Source: Gammaproteobacteria bacterium (GTDB taxonomy: Bacteria; Pseudomonadota; Gammaproteobacteria; Enterobacterales; GCA-2746155). From it: a stretch of 60,166 nt of DNA. Position 1 is the first letter of the stretch. The number at the start of each line of letters is the position of its first letter. A model generated the notes under the pieces. It saw only the letters and a list, made by a program, of their open reading frames with translations. It searched no databases and was not told the DNA's origin. Below, one piece after another: positions 21,089 through 30,908 of this stretch. The stretch spans positions 1 to 60,166 of the forward strand of contig JAUUZN010000002.1 in assembly GCA_030589945.1 (NCBI GenBank). The letters are read 5' to 3'. Position numbers and translations under genes: made by a program.

Positions 21089-21254
21089 GCAGTTCGACAG
21101 GTTTTATCAGTAAGATGAGAGTTAATCCATTATTTCAGATATTGATGGTTTAAGCTATCTCTCTGAGCAACTTGATCTGCAGATAAATAACGAATAACTG
21201 TTACAATTAGATTAATGACATCATAAGATATGATTTCGACAAGAAGGTTATGCC

Positions 21255-22142
21255 ATGCACCAAATTGAATATATTGAACCCGTTTATCGACCACCTAGCG
21301 AATGGAAATCTCTGATTTTACAGGTGACAAACGGCTGTTCTTGGAATCATTGTACCTTTTGTGAAATGTATCAGGGTCAACAAAAAACCTTTAACCATAA
21401 ATCCATGGAACAACTGCGGCATGATCTTGATATTGCTAAACAGTCACAGATGCCAGTCAATCGAGTATTCCTTGCCGATGGTGATGCGATGACTCTTTCG
21501 GTGCGCAGACTCAAGGGTATATTGGAGCTCATCAACGAATATTTTCCAGAGGTACAGCGTATTTCATCCTATTGTTTACCGAGAAACTTAATTAATAAAA
21601 CGGTTGATGAGTTGAAGGAACTCAGGGCACTCGGCTTAAAACTCGTCTATGTGGGTTGTGAGAGCGGCGATGACGAGGTGTTAGAACTGGTTAATAAGGG
21701 TGAGAACTATGAGTCGTCTTTGGCGGCATTACTAAAGATAAAGGCTGCGGGGATTAAGTCTTCTGTGATGATATTAAATGGATTAGGTGGAGAATTACTC
21801 AGTCAACAACATGCGATAAACTCAGCGCGACTAATGAACGCGTCCCAGCCTGAATATCTTTCAACATTGGTTGTGAGTTTTCCTCTGGGTGTCGACAGGT
21901 TTGAACAACGATTCCCAAAGTTTGTTGCCTTAGATCAACAACAGTTATTTAATGAAATGAGAGTATTACTTGAGTCTTTGGAATTGAATAAAACTATTTT
22001 CAGAAGCGATCATGCAAGTAATTACCTAATTCTAAAGGGTATTTTAGGACGCGATAAGTCAAAGTTGCTCGATAAGGTTAATACTGCTATCCATCAGCCA
22101 CAACGAATTCATCTTAGACAAGAATCGCAACGGGGACTATAA
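21255..22142 (+). CDS. Radical SAM protein
   Basis: QVTNGCSWNHCTFCEMYQG (CxxxCxxC) and VYVGCESGDDEVLELVNKG. Confidence 0.9.
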   Translation: MHQIEYIEPVYRPPSEWKSLILQVTNGCSWNHCTFCEMYQGQQKTFNHKSMEQLRHDLDIAKQSQMPVNRVFLADGDAMTLSVRRLKGILELINEYFPEVQRISSYCLPRNLINKTVDELKELRALGLKLVYVGCESGDDEVLELVNKGENYESSLAALLKIKAAGIKSSVMILNGLGGELLSQQHAINSARLMNASQPEYLSTLVVSFPLGVDRFEQRFPKFVALDQQQLFNEMRVLLESLELNKTIFRSDHASNYLILKGILGRDKSKLLDKVNTAIHQPQRIHLRQESQRGL

Positions 22143-22214
22143 TAGTCTTCAAAGATAAATGATAAAAACAAAATATCCAACCAGGTTCGTAAAACAAGCA
22201 TCGAGGTCAATAAA

Positions 22215-22853
22215 ATGCTTCATAAATTAATAAGAATAATAAAAATGAGTTCAATGCTCATGGTCTTTTCCATGATATCTGCCTGTGCACCAATGATGGA
22301 AAACATTACTGATTACGTGCCTCCAAATTCCGAACTTGGGATGCAATGTATTGAGAAAGCTAATGTTGGACGAAATCGATGTGAAGCACAGCAGGAATCA
22401 GAGAGACTTAAGTGTGTTGATGGCGCCAGTGGTGAAGCTGAATATCGTTTTGGTGAGGCAGAAAGAACTTATTCTCATCAACTGGAAGATTATATTAATG
22501 CTGAAGAACAATTTGACTATGATTATGAACATTATCTTGAACAAAAACGTCTCATCATTCGAGACGGAGAATTAGAATATATTCAATGTTCAAAAGACGT
22601 CAATATGGATAAAATTGCACAGTTTCCAAAATGTGAAAAATTCTTGAAGACAGCAAATAAACGGGCAAAAAAATTACGTAAGCCTCGAGAACCTAGAAAA
22701 CCGAGAGCGCCAAACCTAGGTAGGATCTACTCCCGGTTAGTGGCTCAATGCAATGGTCGAAACAATGGCTGCCAGCAAGCTTTTGACCAGTCTTATCGAT
22801 CCTGTGGCGGCATTATTAATGTCCGGCAGGTCTGTGTGAGTAATTGTGATTAA
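22215..22853 (+). CDS. Cysteine-rich lipoprotein, unknown function
   Basis: Lipobox MISACAP; K/R/P-rich linker KRAKKLRKPREPRKPRAPN; conserved-looking Cys residues. Confidence 0.6.
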   Translation: MLHKLIRIIKMSSMLMVFSMISACAPMMENITDYVPPNSELGMQCIEKANVGRNRCEAQQESERLKCVDGASGEAEYRFGEAERTYSHQLEDYINAEEQFDYDYEHYLEQKRLIIRDGELEYIQCSKDVNMDKIAQFPKCEKFLKTANKRAKKLRKPREPRKPRAPNLGRIYSRLVAQCNGRNNGCQQAFDQSYRSCGGIINVRQVCVSNCD

Positions 22854-24606
22854 TCGATTACAGCAAAAAGGCAAGTTCGGTCTACTGTCAATACTAATAC
22901 TATTTCATTGTTTACTTTCATTTTCCGTCGTTACTGCCCAGGAAAATGAGTTATCGAAAGATACTGATGCTAAGCCGGACGTTGAACGTCCCACAGAACT
23001 TACTCGCCAAATAGAAAGTACCAGAGGTCGTCTGGTCTATTTGATGTCTACAGAGCAAAGAAAAGAATTGCTTTTAGTACAGCTGCTTAATCAACTGACT
23101 AATTCTGAAGATTTAGAAGACTCGGATGAAAAGACGCAACTGGAAGCACAAATAAAGTCGTTGCGAGATGAGATAACGGTAACTCGTGAAGAGTTTGACA
23201 CTACACTAACGGGTGGTATCGAGCAGATCAAACTTGAATCTGATGTGGATGAAGCCTACAACTGGCGAAATGATCTTGAAGAAATCATGAAGCCAATCTT
23301 TAGAACGATGAAAGGCGTCACTGAAAAACCACGAGAGATTGAACGTCTGAGGTCTAAAATAAACTTTCTCGGGCGAGATATAGAACTAAGCAAATCAGCT
23401 CTTGCATTTATAAATCAGCTTGAGGGTGAACAGTTATCTGACATCTTCCTGCTCCGTATCAGCACTGCAAAAGAAGCCTGGTATAGCCGACTCTATTCTT
23501 TGGAAGAAGAACACAAAATTGTCGAGTTTCAGCTTCAAACGCGTCTGGATGAAAGTTCAAACTTCTTTAATAATTTTGGTGGAACATTGAAGGAGTTTGC
23601 AAGTGGACGTGGTTTATCCATTGCGATTGCCATATTTGCATTTTGGTCTGTTTGGATGATGTTCGCCTATGCGCGAAAAGCATATCGTTATGTACTTGCA
23701 AGAAGAAAATTAGAGTTTAAATCGGGCCTGACCTCGAGAGTTCTCTATTACGTCTATCAAATATTAGCCGGTACAGTTGCATTTGTTGCCATGATATTGG
23801 TGTTTTATGTCAATGGTGATTGGATCATGCTGGGTGTCAGCATGCTCATTCTCGCATCGGTGTTGTTTTCCATTAAAAATGTCTTACCAAAGTTTATTGT
23901 TGAATCAAAACTATTACTCAATGTCGGACCGGTCCGTGAGGGTGAACGCATTTTTTATCAGGGTATCCCGTGGAAGGTCGATAAAATACGCATCTACACA
24001 GAGTTGTTTAACCCGTTATTATCGGGTGGAAGGATTAGAGTTCAACTCAATGAATTAGTTGATATGAATTCGCGCCCCTACAGTAAATTTGAAGATTGGT
24101 TTCCTTGTAGAGAAGGGGACATGTTGTTGATGCCTGAAGGTCGACTGGTTAAAGTTGAACTACAAACACCCGATTTTGTGAAACTCAACTATACGGGTGG
24201 TGCAACTACTACCGTAAGAACCATAGATTTTTTATCCATGTCCTTCACAAATTTAAGTGAAGAATCCTTTAGAGTGTCATCATTTTTCGGCATCGATTAT
24301 AGCTTACAGAATAAGTCGACCAGTAAAGTTCCAGCTGTTTTCCGTGAAGAGATACAAAATATCCTAGAGAGTCAAAATTACGGAAAGTATCTTAAGGTAT
24401 TAAGAGTAGAATTACATGAGGCTGCAGGTTCTTCTTTGACTTATAAAATAATCGCAGATTTTCATGGAATTGCAGCTCGCTATCACAATATCATTGCCCG
24501 TGAATTACAAAGTGCTGCCATTGAAGTTTGTAATAACCACGGTTGGTTAATTCCATTCGAGCAACTCACCATCAATCAGGCTTCTATAGCTGAAATCGAA
24601 AGTTAG
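22846..24606 (+). CDS. MscS-like mechanosensitive channel family protein with periplasmic coiled coil
   Basis: Signal peptide, coiled-coil N-half, TMs, then LLNVGPVREGERIFYQGIPWKVDKI-type beta domain. Confidence 0.6.
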   Translation: MINRLQQKGKFGLLSILILFHCLLSFSVVTAQENELSKDTDAKPDVERPTELTRQIESTRGRLVYLMSTEQRKELLLVQLLNQLTNSEDLEDSDEKTQLEAQIKSLRDEITVTREEFDTTLTGGIEQIKLESDVDEAYNWRNDLEEIMKPIFRTMKGVTEKPREIERLRSKINFLGRDIELSKSALAFINQLEGEQLSDIFLLRISTAKEAWYSRLYSLEEEHKIVEFQLQTRLDESSNFFNNFGGTLKEFASGRGLSIAIAIFAFWSVWMMFAYARKAYRYVLARRKLEFKSGLTSRVLYYVYQILAGTVAFVAMILVFYVNGDWIMLGVSMLILASVLFSIKNVLPKFIVESKLLLNVGPVREGERIFYQGIPWKVDKIRIYTELFNPLLSGGRIRVQLNELVDMNSRPYSKFEDWFPCREGDMLLMPEGRLVKVELQTPDFVKLNYTGGATTTVRTIDFLSMSFTNLSEESFRVSSFFGIDYSLQNKSTSKVPAVFREEIQNILESQNYGKYLKVLRVELHEAAGSSLTYKIIADFHGIAARYHNIIARELQSAAIEVCNNHGWLIPFEQLTINQASIAEIES

Positions 24607-24610
24607 TCGG

Positions 24611-25231
24611 TTGAATATTGTTGGTTTAGTTTTGGCAGGCGGATTATCATCGAGAATGCACGATGATAAAAGCCAACTGTTATGGAAGGGTAAGACTTTA
24701 CTCGAGCACAGTTGTCAATTGTTGCTGGATTCTGGATGCAATGAAGTTTTGGTAAGCTGCGCTCAAGATGAAACACCCCGTAATATAATTATTGATTATA
24801 CCGTTATCGCAGATCGCTTCCCTCAAGCAGGTCCCTTGGCAGGATTTGAATCTGCAATGCATCATCTCCTGCAACTTTCACAAAATTCAGCTCTATTAGT
24901 TGTTCCGGTAGATATGCCTTTAATGAGCACTGAGCTTCTCAAGGTACTGGTCAGTCGAGCCACTGAGAATGCTCAGAGCATTTCAAAAGCCGTTTACTTT
25001 TCTGCAGGGCGCTTTCCAATGATCCTACCTGTTTCTGTAGAGCTGAGAAACATACTTTCTGAAATGTTGACCATGAATCATTCTAAACAGAACAATGAAG
25101 GTCGGGCAACATCCATTAGAAAATTTCTAGATAATGTGGAACCAATAATCATTGATTCTGTTGAATCGGGAGATAAGCGGTTCTTTAATTGCAACACTCC
25201 TGAAGATTATCAACAATTATCCTCATCGTAG
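24611..25231 (+). CDS. mobA: Molybdenum cofactor guanylyltransferase
   Basis: GLVLAGGLSSRMHDDKSQLLWKGKTLLEH, FPQAGPLAGFESAM, VPVDMPLM; TTG start. Confidence 0.93.
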   Translation: MNIVGLVLAGGLSSRMHDDKSQLLWKGKTLLEHSCQLLLDSGCNEVLVSCAQDETPRNIIIDYTVIADRFPQAGPLAGFESAMHHLLQLSQNSALLVVPVDMPLMSTELLKVLVSRATENAQSISKAVYFSAGRFPMILPVSVELRNILSEMLTMNHSKQNNEGRATSIRKFLDNVEPIIIDSVESGDKRFFNCNTPEDYQQLSSS

Positions 25232-25324
25232 AATGTTCATTGAGAGATTCGTCAGGTAAAATTCAATGGTTAGATTAAAAATATTTAACGGTCAGTCGGA
25301 GATACAAAGGGAGAACCATAGATA

Positions 25325-25870
25325 ATGTCTGGACACGCAAAAAAAGATTTCGTTGCTTTGAATATTGCAGTACTCACTGTTTCAGATACACGTACTGAAG
25401 AAAATGATACCTCCGGTGATGTATTGGTGGATAAGCTTAGCGAAGCGGGACACCGGCTCATTGATCGAACAATTAGTGTCGATGATATTTATCAATTAAG
25501 AGCTGTTGTTTCAACCTGGATTGCCTCTGGCGACATTCAAGTAATCCTTGTTACTGGTGGCACAGGCTTTACTGATAGAGATACCACGCCCGAGGCATTA
25601 ACGGTTCTGTTTGACAAGCCTGTTGAAGGGTTTGGTGAACTGTTTCGAGCGGTATCTTTTCAGGAAATCGGAACATCGACCATACAATCAAGAGCTGTTG
25701 CTGGTATGGCTAATAATACGGTTATCTTTTGTATGCCAGGTTCACCAGGAGCCTGTAGAACAGCTTGGGATGGTGTCATCAAAGAACAACTGGATGCATC
25801 ACATGGACCCTGTAACTTTGTTATGCACTTGAAAGTGTCTGATGCAGAGCCATGTGAGACTCGTAGTTAG
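25325..25870 (+). CDS. moaB: Molybdenum cofactor biosynthesis protein B
   Basis: NIAVLTVSDTRTEENDTSGD, VTGGTGFTDRDTTPEA, MPGSPGACRTAWD. Confidence 0.95.
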   Translation: MSGHAKKDFVALNIAVLTVSDTRTEENDTSGDVLVDKLSEAGHRLIDRTISVDDIYQLRAVVSTWIASGDIQVILVTGGTGFTDRDTTPEALTVLFDKPVEGFGELFRAVSFQEIGTSTIQSRAVAGMANNTVIFCMPGSPGACRTAWDGVIKEQLDASHGPCNFVMHLKVSDAEPCETRS

Positions 25871-26270
25871 CAAGAAAACCATAGGGCTGATGCGTTGTTG
25901 CGATACTCACCATCCAAAAAACGACTAAGATTGCAGCGAAGTAGATAATCCGTTGAAGTTTGATATTGTTAATGCGATTAAGTGCAAGGACACCGAGAAC
26001 AATGTAGACAATAAGAGCAGTAAGTTTAACTGCTAACCAGGATTGAGTTGTGGGGTATTGTTGAGACATTACCATTAGAGTCACTCCCGATAACAATAAT
26101 AAAGTATCTATTACCGGTGGAACTCTTCGAAAAAAATTATGTCGATAATGAGGGATGCCAGAGGTTGACTCAAACTTTGTAGATAGCATTAACAAGAGTC
26201 CTCGAACTAAAAATAAAAGGACACTAAGAGCCACTAATGAGATGTGAATCGATTTAACGGTAAGATACAT
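25821..26270 (-). CDS. SirB2 family membrane protein
   Basis: SIHISLVALSVLLFLVRGLLL...PPVIDTLLLLSGVTLM. Confidence 0.85.
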   Translation of the reverse strand: MYLTVKSIHISLVALSVLLFLVRGLLLMLSTKFESTSGIPHYRHNFFRRVPPVIDTLLLLSGVTLMVMSQQYPTTQSWLAVKLTALIVYIVLGVLALNRINNIKLQRIIYFAAILVVFWMVSIATTHQPYGFLANYESHMALHQTLSSA

Positions 26271-26369
26271 AGTTTAATCAGCTTATTTAACTTATTCTTA
26301 AAATAAAAATGATAGTCTTGAAATAACAATAGCGATCATTGCTGATCATCAACATATTATCAACTCCAA

Positions 26370-27305
26370 TTGGAAATCATGGATAAAAAAATAGCCAAAA
26401 AGAAAACCAGTCAATCTTCGCCTCTTAAAGGCTTTGTCGTCATTGCACTGATAAAGTTCCTGTCACTACTACCATTGTCGGTGGGTAGGGCATTGAGCCG
26501 TCTTGGTGCATATCTAATGTACATTGTTGGCAGTGATAGCCGATTTGTCACTGAAATTAATTTAAAATTATGTTTTCCAGAAAAATCTGCTGAGCAACGA
26601 AAAGTGTTGACTCAAAAAAGTATGTTGGCGAGTACTCAGCTACTATTCGAGATAACTAAAATATGGCTACAAGCGCCTGAAAAATCGCTACAGATGATTA
26701 ATAAGGTTGTGGGTGAGGATGTTCTAGAGAATGTGCTTAATGATGATACTAGAGGTGTGTTGATTGTCAGTCCTCATGTTGGGAATTGGGAACTACTCTA
26801 TACGTATCTAGCAAAGAACCATCAGCTAGCGGGTTTATATCGACCTCCAAAATTAATTGAACTTGAACCTATTATACTCGAAGGACGAGAGCGTGCAGGG
26901 GGAAAGCTGATTAGAACTTCGCAGATGGAAGTTCGTAAGATGTTGAAACTGTTGAAAAGTTCGGGAGGTTTGTTTTTATTGCCCGATCAACAGCCACCAC
27001 TAGGCAGTGGTGTATTTGCTCCATTTTATGGACAGGATGCGTACACCATGACGTTACTTCAGGGGCTTGCTAAGCGAACCAATGCACATCTGCTAATTGC
27101 CAGTTGTATTCGTGAAGCTGATGGCTTTAAGCTTGAATTTAAAACATTAACCATTAATGTGGAATTAGATGAATCTGAGTTTGCAGGGCAGCTTAATAGA
27201 GCAATGGAAGAGGTTATTAATGAAGATCCAGCACAATATGAATGGGCGTACAAAAGGTTTAAATCACTTGAAAAAGGTGTAACCGATATATATAAAAAGA
27301 TATAA
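26370..27305 (+). CDS. Lipid A biosynthesis lauroyl/myristoyl acyltransferase (LpxL/HtrB family)
   Basis: SPHVGNWELL, GLYRPPK, LPDQQPPLGSGVFAPFYG, YEWAYKRFK. Confidence 0.92.
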   Translation: MEIMDKKIAKKKTSQSSPLKGFVVIALIKFLSLLPLSVGRALSRLGAYLMYIVGSDSRFVTEINLKLCFPEKSAEQRKVLTQKSMLASTQLLFEITKIWLQAPEKSLQMINKVVGEDVLENVLNDDTRGVLIVSPHVGNWELLYTYLAKNHQLAGLYRPPKLIELEPIILEGRERAGGKLIRTSQMEVRKMLKLLKSSGGLFLLPDQQPPLGSGVFAPFYGQDAYTMTLLQGLAKRTNAHLLIASCIREADGFKLEFKTLTINVELDESEFAGQLNRAMEEVINEDPAQYEWAYKRFKSLEKGVTDIYKKI

Positions 27306-27330
27306 AAAGATATAAACAAATATAAACAAA
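27291..27330 (+). repeat. 10-bp tandem repeat, 4 copies, spanning the acyltransferase stop codon
   Basis: tataaaaaga tataaaaaga tataaacaaa tataaacaaa. Confidence 0.9.
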
Positions 27331-27340
27331 GGATGGTTAT

Positions 27341-27661
27341 ATGTCGATATTAAGACTTTGGCACGGTGAAGTATCTCTTGAAAAAGCAGATGAGTACCAA
27401 CAATTTATGATTGATAAAGCGGTACCCGACTATTCATCAGTAGCTGGCTTACTTAACTTGTCATTTACACGAAAAGATGAAAAAACAAAATCACATTTTT
27501 TATTGGTGACACTCTGGGATACGATTGAATCGGTCAAAAAATTTGCTGGAGAGCAGCCTGAGATTGCCAAGTATTACGAAGAAGATGATAACTTTTTACT
27601 CGAGAAAGAAAAGTATGTTTCAAATTATAATGTGTTTTATCAACAAGATTTTTCACAGTGA
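27341..27661 (+). CDS. Antibiotic biosynthesis monooxygenase-like (ABM fold) small protein
   Basis: HGEVSLEKADEYQQFMIDKAVPDYSSVAGLLNLSFTRKDE...LVTLWDTIESVKKFAGE. Confidence 0.65.
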   Translation: MSILRLWHGEVSLEKADEYQQFMIDKAVPDYSSVAGLLNLSFTRKDEKTKSHFLLVTLWDTIESVKKFAGEQPEIAKYYEEDDNFLLEKEKYVSNYNVFYQQDFSQ

Positions 27662-28485
27662 TCTATAAGCTAATGATCGATAAGGGAAGAATGGCTATTA
27701 AAAAAACAACACTCTATATCATTGGTACTTTTGGAGTACTGGTTTCAATTTTGGTTTCTGATATGTTACTTGGCGTCACGGGTCTGTTACCGACAAGTCT
27801 TAGTGCCGGCTCACTATTTTCAGCATCAGTGCCAAAATTTTCTGAGTCTGCTGCTGGAGTTGAAAGAAAGAAGTTATTTATCGAATATTTTTTACCGATA
27901 ATCCAACGTTCAAATGAAGAAATTTTGGAAGATAGAAAAATATTACTGAAATGGAAAAATGATATTACAACATTTTATTGGTGGGATGATTTCCTGTTAG
28001 GTGACATTATTGAAAAATACCGAATGCCTGATTTTAACATTGAAGCCGATCAAGATTGGGAACAACTTTTAACAAGAGTCAATGAGGTGCCCGTTTCTCT
28101 GGCGCTTGCACAGGCTGCAAATGAAAGTGCTTGGGGGACGTCACGTTTTGCTCAAGAAGGTAATAATTATTACGGTCAGTGGTGTTTTGTAAAAGGATGT
28201 GGCCTTGTACCAAAGGGGCGAGGAGGCTCTAAAGTGCATGAGGTTGCAGTATTTAACACACCTTCAGGGTCGGTTGAAAGTTATCTTACTAATCTAAACA
28301 GTCATAACGCCTATAATAACCTTCGCAAGATTCGCACCGAACTCCAGGCAAAGAATGAACCAGTGACAGGTTTGTTACTCGCTGAAGGATTAGGACAATA
28401 TTCTGAGCGAGGTGATGTTTACATTAAAGACCTTCAAAGCCTAATTCGGTTTAATGAGTTAACACAGTATGATATGACGGAGTGA
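27658..28485 (+). CDS. Bax-like glucosaminidase domain protein
   Basis: VPVSLALAQAANESAWGTSRFAQEGNNYYGQWCF...CGLVPKGR. Confidence 0.88.
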   Translation: MIYKLMIDKGRMAIKKTTLYIIGTFGVLVSILVSDMLLGVTGLLPTSLSAGSLFSASVPKFSESAAGVERKKLFIEYFLPIIQRSNEEILEDRKILLKWKNDITTFYWWDDFLLGDIIEKYRMPDFNIEADQDWEQLLTRVNEVPVSLALAQAANESAWGTSRFAQEGNNYYGQWCFVKGCGLVPKGRGGSKVHEVAVFNTPSGSVESYLTNLNSHNAYNNLRKIRTELQAKNEPVTGLLLAEGLGQYSERGDVYIKDLQSLIRFNELTQYDMTE

Positions 28486-28503
28486 ATGACTGTTTAGCTT
28501 CGC

Positions 28504-29862
28504 TCAGGCTGTTTCTTTTCTTAAAAATGCTTTTATCATAACGATAATAAATAAAGTGCCACCAATAATAGAAATGGCTCCACCTGCGCCCATTAATCCC
28601 ATGCTAGCAATTTGTGGTAAGTGCTCCAACACATCTTCAGCACCAAATGTTTTACGCTGCACACCATAACCTCCAGACCAGACTAAGCCGATAATATGCA
28701 TTAGCTGTCCACCACCATAGATATAAGGTTGCCAACAGGCCATCTTTGACATCGGTCTAGAAAATCCTAGATATGGAAGAAGATGGTAAGCGAGTCCCAT
28801 GAATGCCAAGGTTACACCAACAATTGAACCATGATAATGGGCGGGCACTACCACATTCATTCCATCGATCATAAATCCGATAATTCCACCTGCCGCAAAT
28901 AATGTTATTGAGCTGAGTAGCGCTGCTTTAACGGGTAATTTATTAGCATGAAAAGTAGGAGACTTAATAATAGAAAACACCACAACAAATCCCAGAGGGA
29001 TGGAAGCTAATCCACCATACTTCATCAAATCAGTGAAGGCTGTTCTGTGCTCTAGTGAAACAACATCATATTGGAGATAAATGAAAGGAGTCACTACAAG
29101 AGGGAAGGCCGCTAACAAAAATAGCCATTGGGCAATTTTCGGCGAGAAGTCAATGCTGATTCCTGCAGCCTTGCCTATCCATAACCAGGCAACTAACAAT
29201 AACAATGTATGAGTATATTGCAGTATGTGACCGGAACCCCAAAATAAAACCTCGTAGAAAGCAGTACTTTCATAGGACGACGGTATCCCTACATAACTTG
29301 CAACCAACGAAATCAATGCCAATAGAGCAATCCATGCGCTGATATAGATGCCCGTATCTAACGCGTCAGAAGGACTAGGATTAGAAAAGTTAGGGGGGCT
29401 TGATGTTATTCTCAGTAAAATTTGTAATAGCATTCCCAAGCCAAAAATAGACAAGCCTGTGATGAATATTGGATGATCTAATATTGGGATATAATTATTC
29501 ATCAGCGGATTACCCACACCGATAAATGGAGCAATACTGATTGCTAGGGTTCCAGTTATCGCTAATCCAATGGCAATTTTATTGAGAACATTATTTTTAG
29601 AATCCGTGGTAAAACTCCACAAAACACCTGCAAAAGAAACAAACCATATCAATACTGAGAGATCCACATGAACAACCAAAGCCACATAAAAGAAGTTGCT
29701 AAAAGGAATCATTTCCTTTATCACGGGTGTACGTGATAGAACCAATACTATAGAAAATATTCCTGCCAAAACTAGTGAAACAACACTTAATTTTAACCAG
29801 GCTGATGCTATAGAATTTTCGGCATTGATTGATTTTGAAAATTGAAAATATTGACTTGTCAT
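28504..29862 (-). CDS. Heme-copper oxidase superfamily subunit I-like protein, CuB His-His pair apparently absent
   Basis: Multi-TM; helix II H (VALVVHVDLSVLIW), helix VI FWGSGHILQYTHT, helix X PAHYHGSIVGVTLAFMGL; the expected HH region reads FIYLQYDVVSLEHRTAF. Confidence 0.8.
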   Translation of the reverse strand: MTSQYFQFSKSINAENSIASAWLKLSVVSLVLAGIFSIVLVLSRTPVIKEMIPFSNFFYVALVVHVDLSVLIWFVSFAGVLWSFTTDSKNNVLNKIAIGLAITGTLAISIAPFIGVGNPLMNNYIPILDHPIFITGLSIFGLGMLLQILLRITSSPPNFSNPSPSDALDTGIYISAWIALLALISLVASYVGIPSSYESTAFYEVLFWGSGHILQYTHTLLLLVAWLWIGKAAGISIDFSPKIAQWLFLLAAFPLVVTPFIYLQYDVVSLEHRTAFTDLMKYGGLASIPLGFVVVFSIIKSPTFHANKLPVKAALLSSITLFAAGGIIGFMIDGMNVVVPAHYHGSIVGVTLAFMGLAYHLLPYLGFSRPMSKMACWQPYIYGGGQLMHIIGLVWSGGYGVQRKTFGAEDVLEHLPQIASMGLMGAGGAISIIGGTLFIIVMIKAFLRKETA

Positions 29863-29864
29863 TT

Positions 29865-30908
29865 TTATTGTTTAACTTCTCGGTTAATAAATATCATGAT
29901 AGAGAGCAATATCATTGCTCCGCCCTGATGCGCAACAGCAACAGGGACTGGCATGTTGAAAATTAATGTAGTGACACCCAGAGTTACTTGGATCACTAGC
30001 ATCGCTAAAAGGAAATGTGCTGCCTGACTGCTTTTTCTGGTAATCGCGAGACGTCTTAGTGCAAAACTAAAAACGGGGACTATCACCAGCAAAAGATAGG
30101 CTGTCATTCGATGGTTGAATTGGATCGTAGTTATGTTCTCAAACCAGTTTAACCAAAAGGGTACAAGGGTATACATGCCGTCAGGAATAAACTTTCCTTC
30201 CATCAGTGGAAACGTATTGTAGGCATAGCCGGCTTTAGTTCCAGCAACGAAGCCACCCGTGCTAATCATAAAAACAACCAAGCCTGTTAACGCCAAAGAG
30301 TAGCGATATAATGTTCGCCCTTGAGCAGTGTTAACAAGTTCACGGCCTTGTTGTAACAAACCAAAAGCAACCCATAAGATATAGCTAAATATCATCACAG
30401 CGGCAATTAAATGGGCCGTTAATCGATATTGACTAACCTGTGGGTCATTGACTAAACCGCTTTTAACCATGTACCAGCCGAGTACACCTTGTAGGCCGCC
30501 AAGGATAAACATGGTTATCATCTGCGGTAACATTTTGCGACGAATTCTACCGGCAAACCAGAAGAATAAGAATGGTATTAGAAATATCAATCCAATCAAT
30601 CGGCCCAATACGCGGTGAGAATATTCAAAATAAAAAATGCTTTTAAATTCATCCAAAGACATACCAATGTTTAACTTTTGATACTCTGGAAATTCTTGGT
30701 AATGTTTGAATGCTTGCATCCACTGGATTTCATTAAGCGGTGGTATTACACCCATAATGGGCTTCCAATCGACCATTGATAAACCGGAATGAGTGAGGCG
30801 GGTAGCTCCTCCTAAAATGATCATAAAAAAAATAACGGCAGCAACAATAAATAACCAAGTAGCCACCTGTTTGTCATGAGCGTTTTGTAATGATGTATCT
30901 ATACTCAT
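29865..30908 (-). CDS. ctaA: COX15/CtaA family heme A synthase, Cys-less (mitochondrial/alphaproteobacterial-like) type
   Basis: GGATRLTHSGLSMVDWKPIMGVIPPL...FYFEYSHRVLGRLIG. Confidence 0.9.
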   Translation of the reverse strand: MSIDTSLQNAHDKQVATWLFIVAAVIFFMIILGGATRLTHSGLSMVDWKPIMGVIPPLNEIQWMQAFKHYQEFPEYQKLNIGMSLDEFKSIFYFEYSHRVLGRLIGLIFLIPFLFFWFAGRIRRKMLPQMITMFILGGLQGVLGWYMVKSGLVNDPQVSQYRLTAHLIAAVMIFSYILWVAFGLLQQGRELVNTAQGRTLYRYSLALTGLVVFMISTGGFVAGTKAGYAYNTFPLMEGKFIPDGMYTLVPFWLNWFENITTIQFNHRMTAYLLLVIVPVFSFALRRLAITRKSSQAAHFLLAMLVIQVTLGVTTLIFNMPVPVAVAHQGGAMILLSIMIFINREVKQ

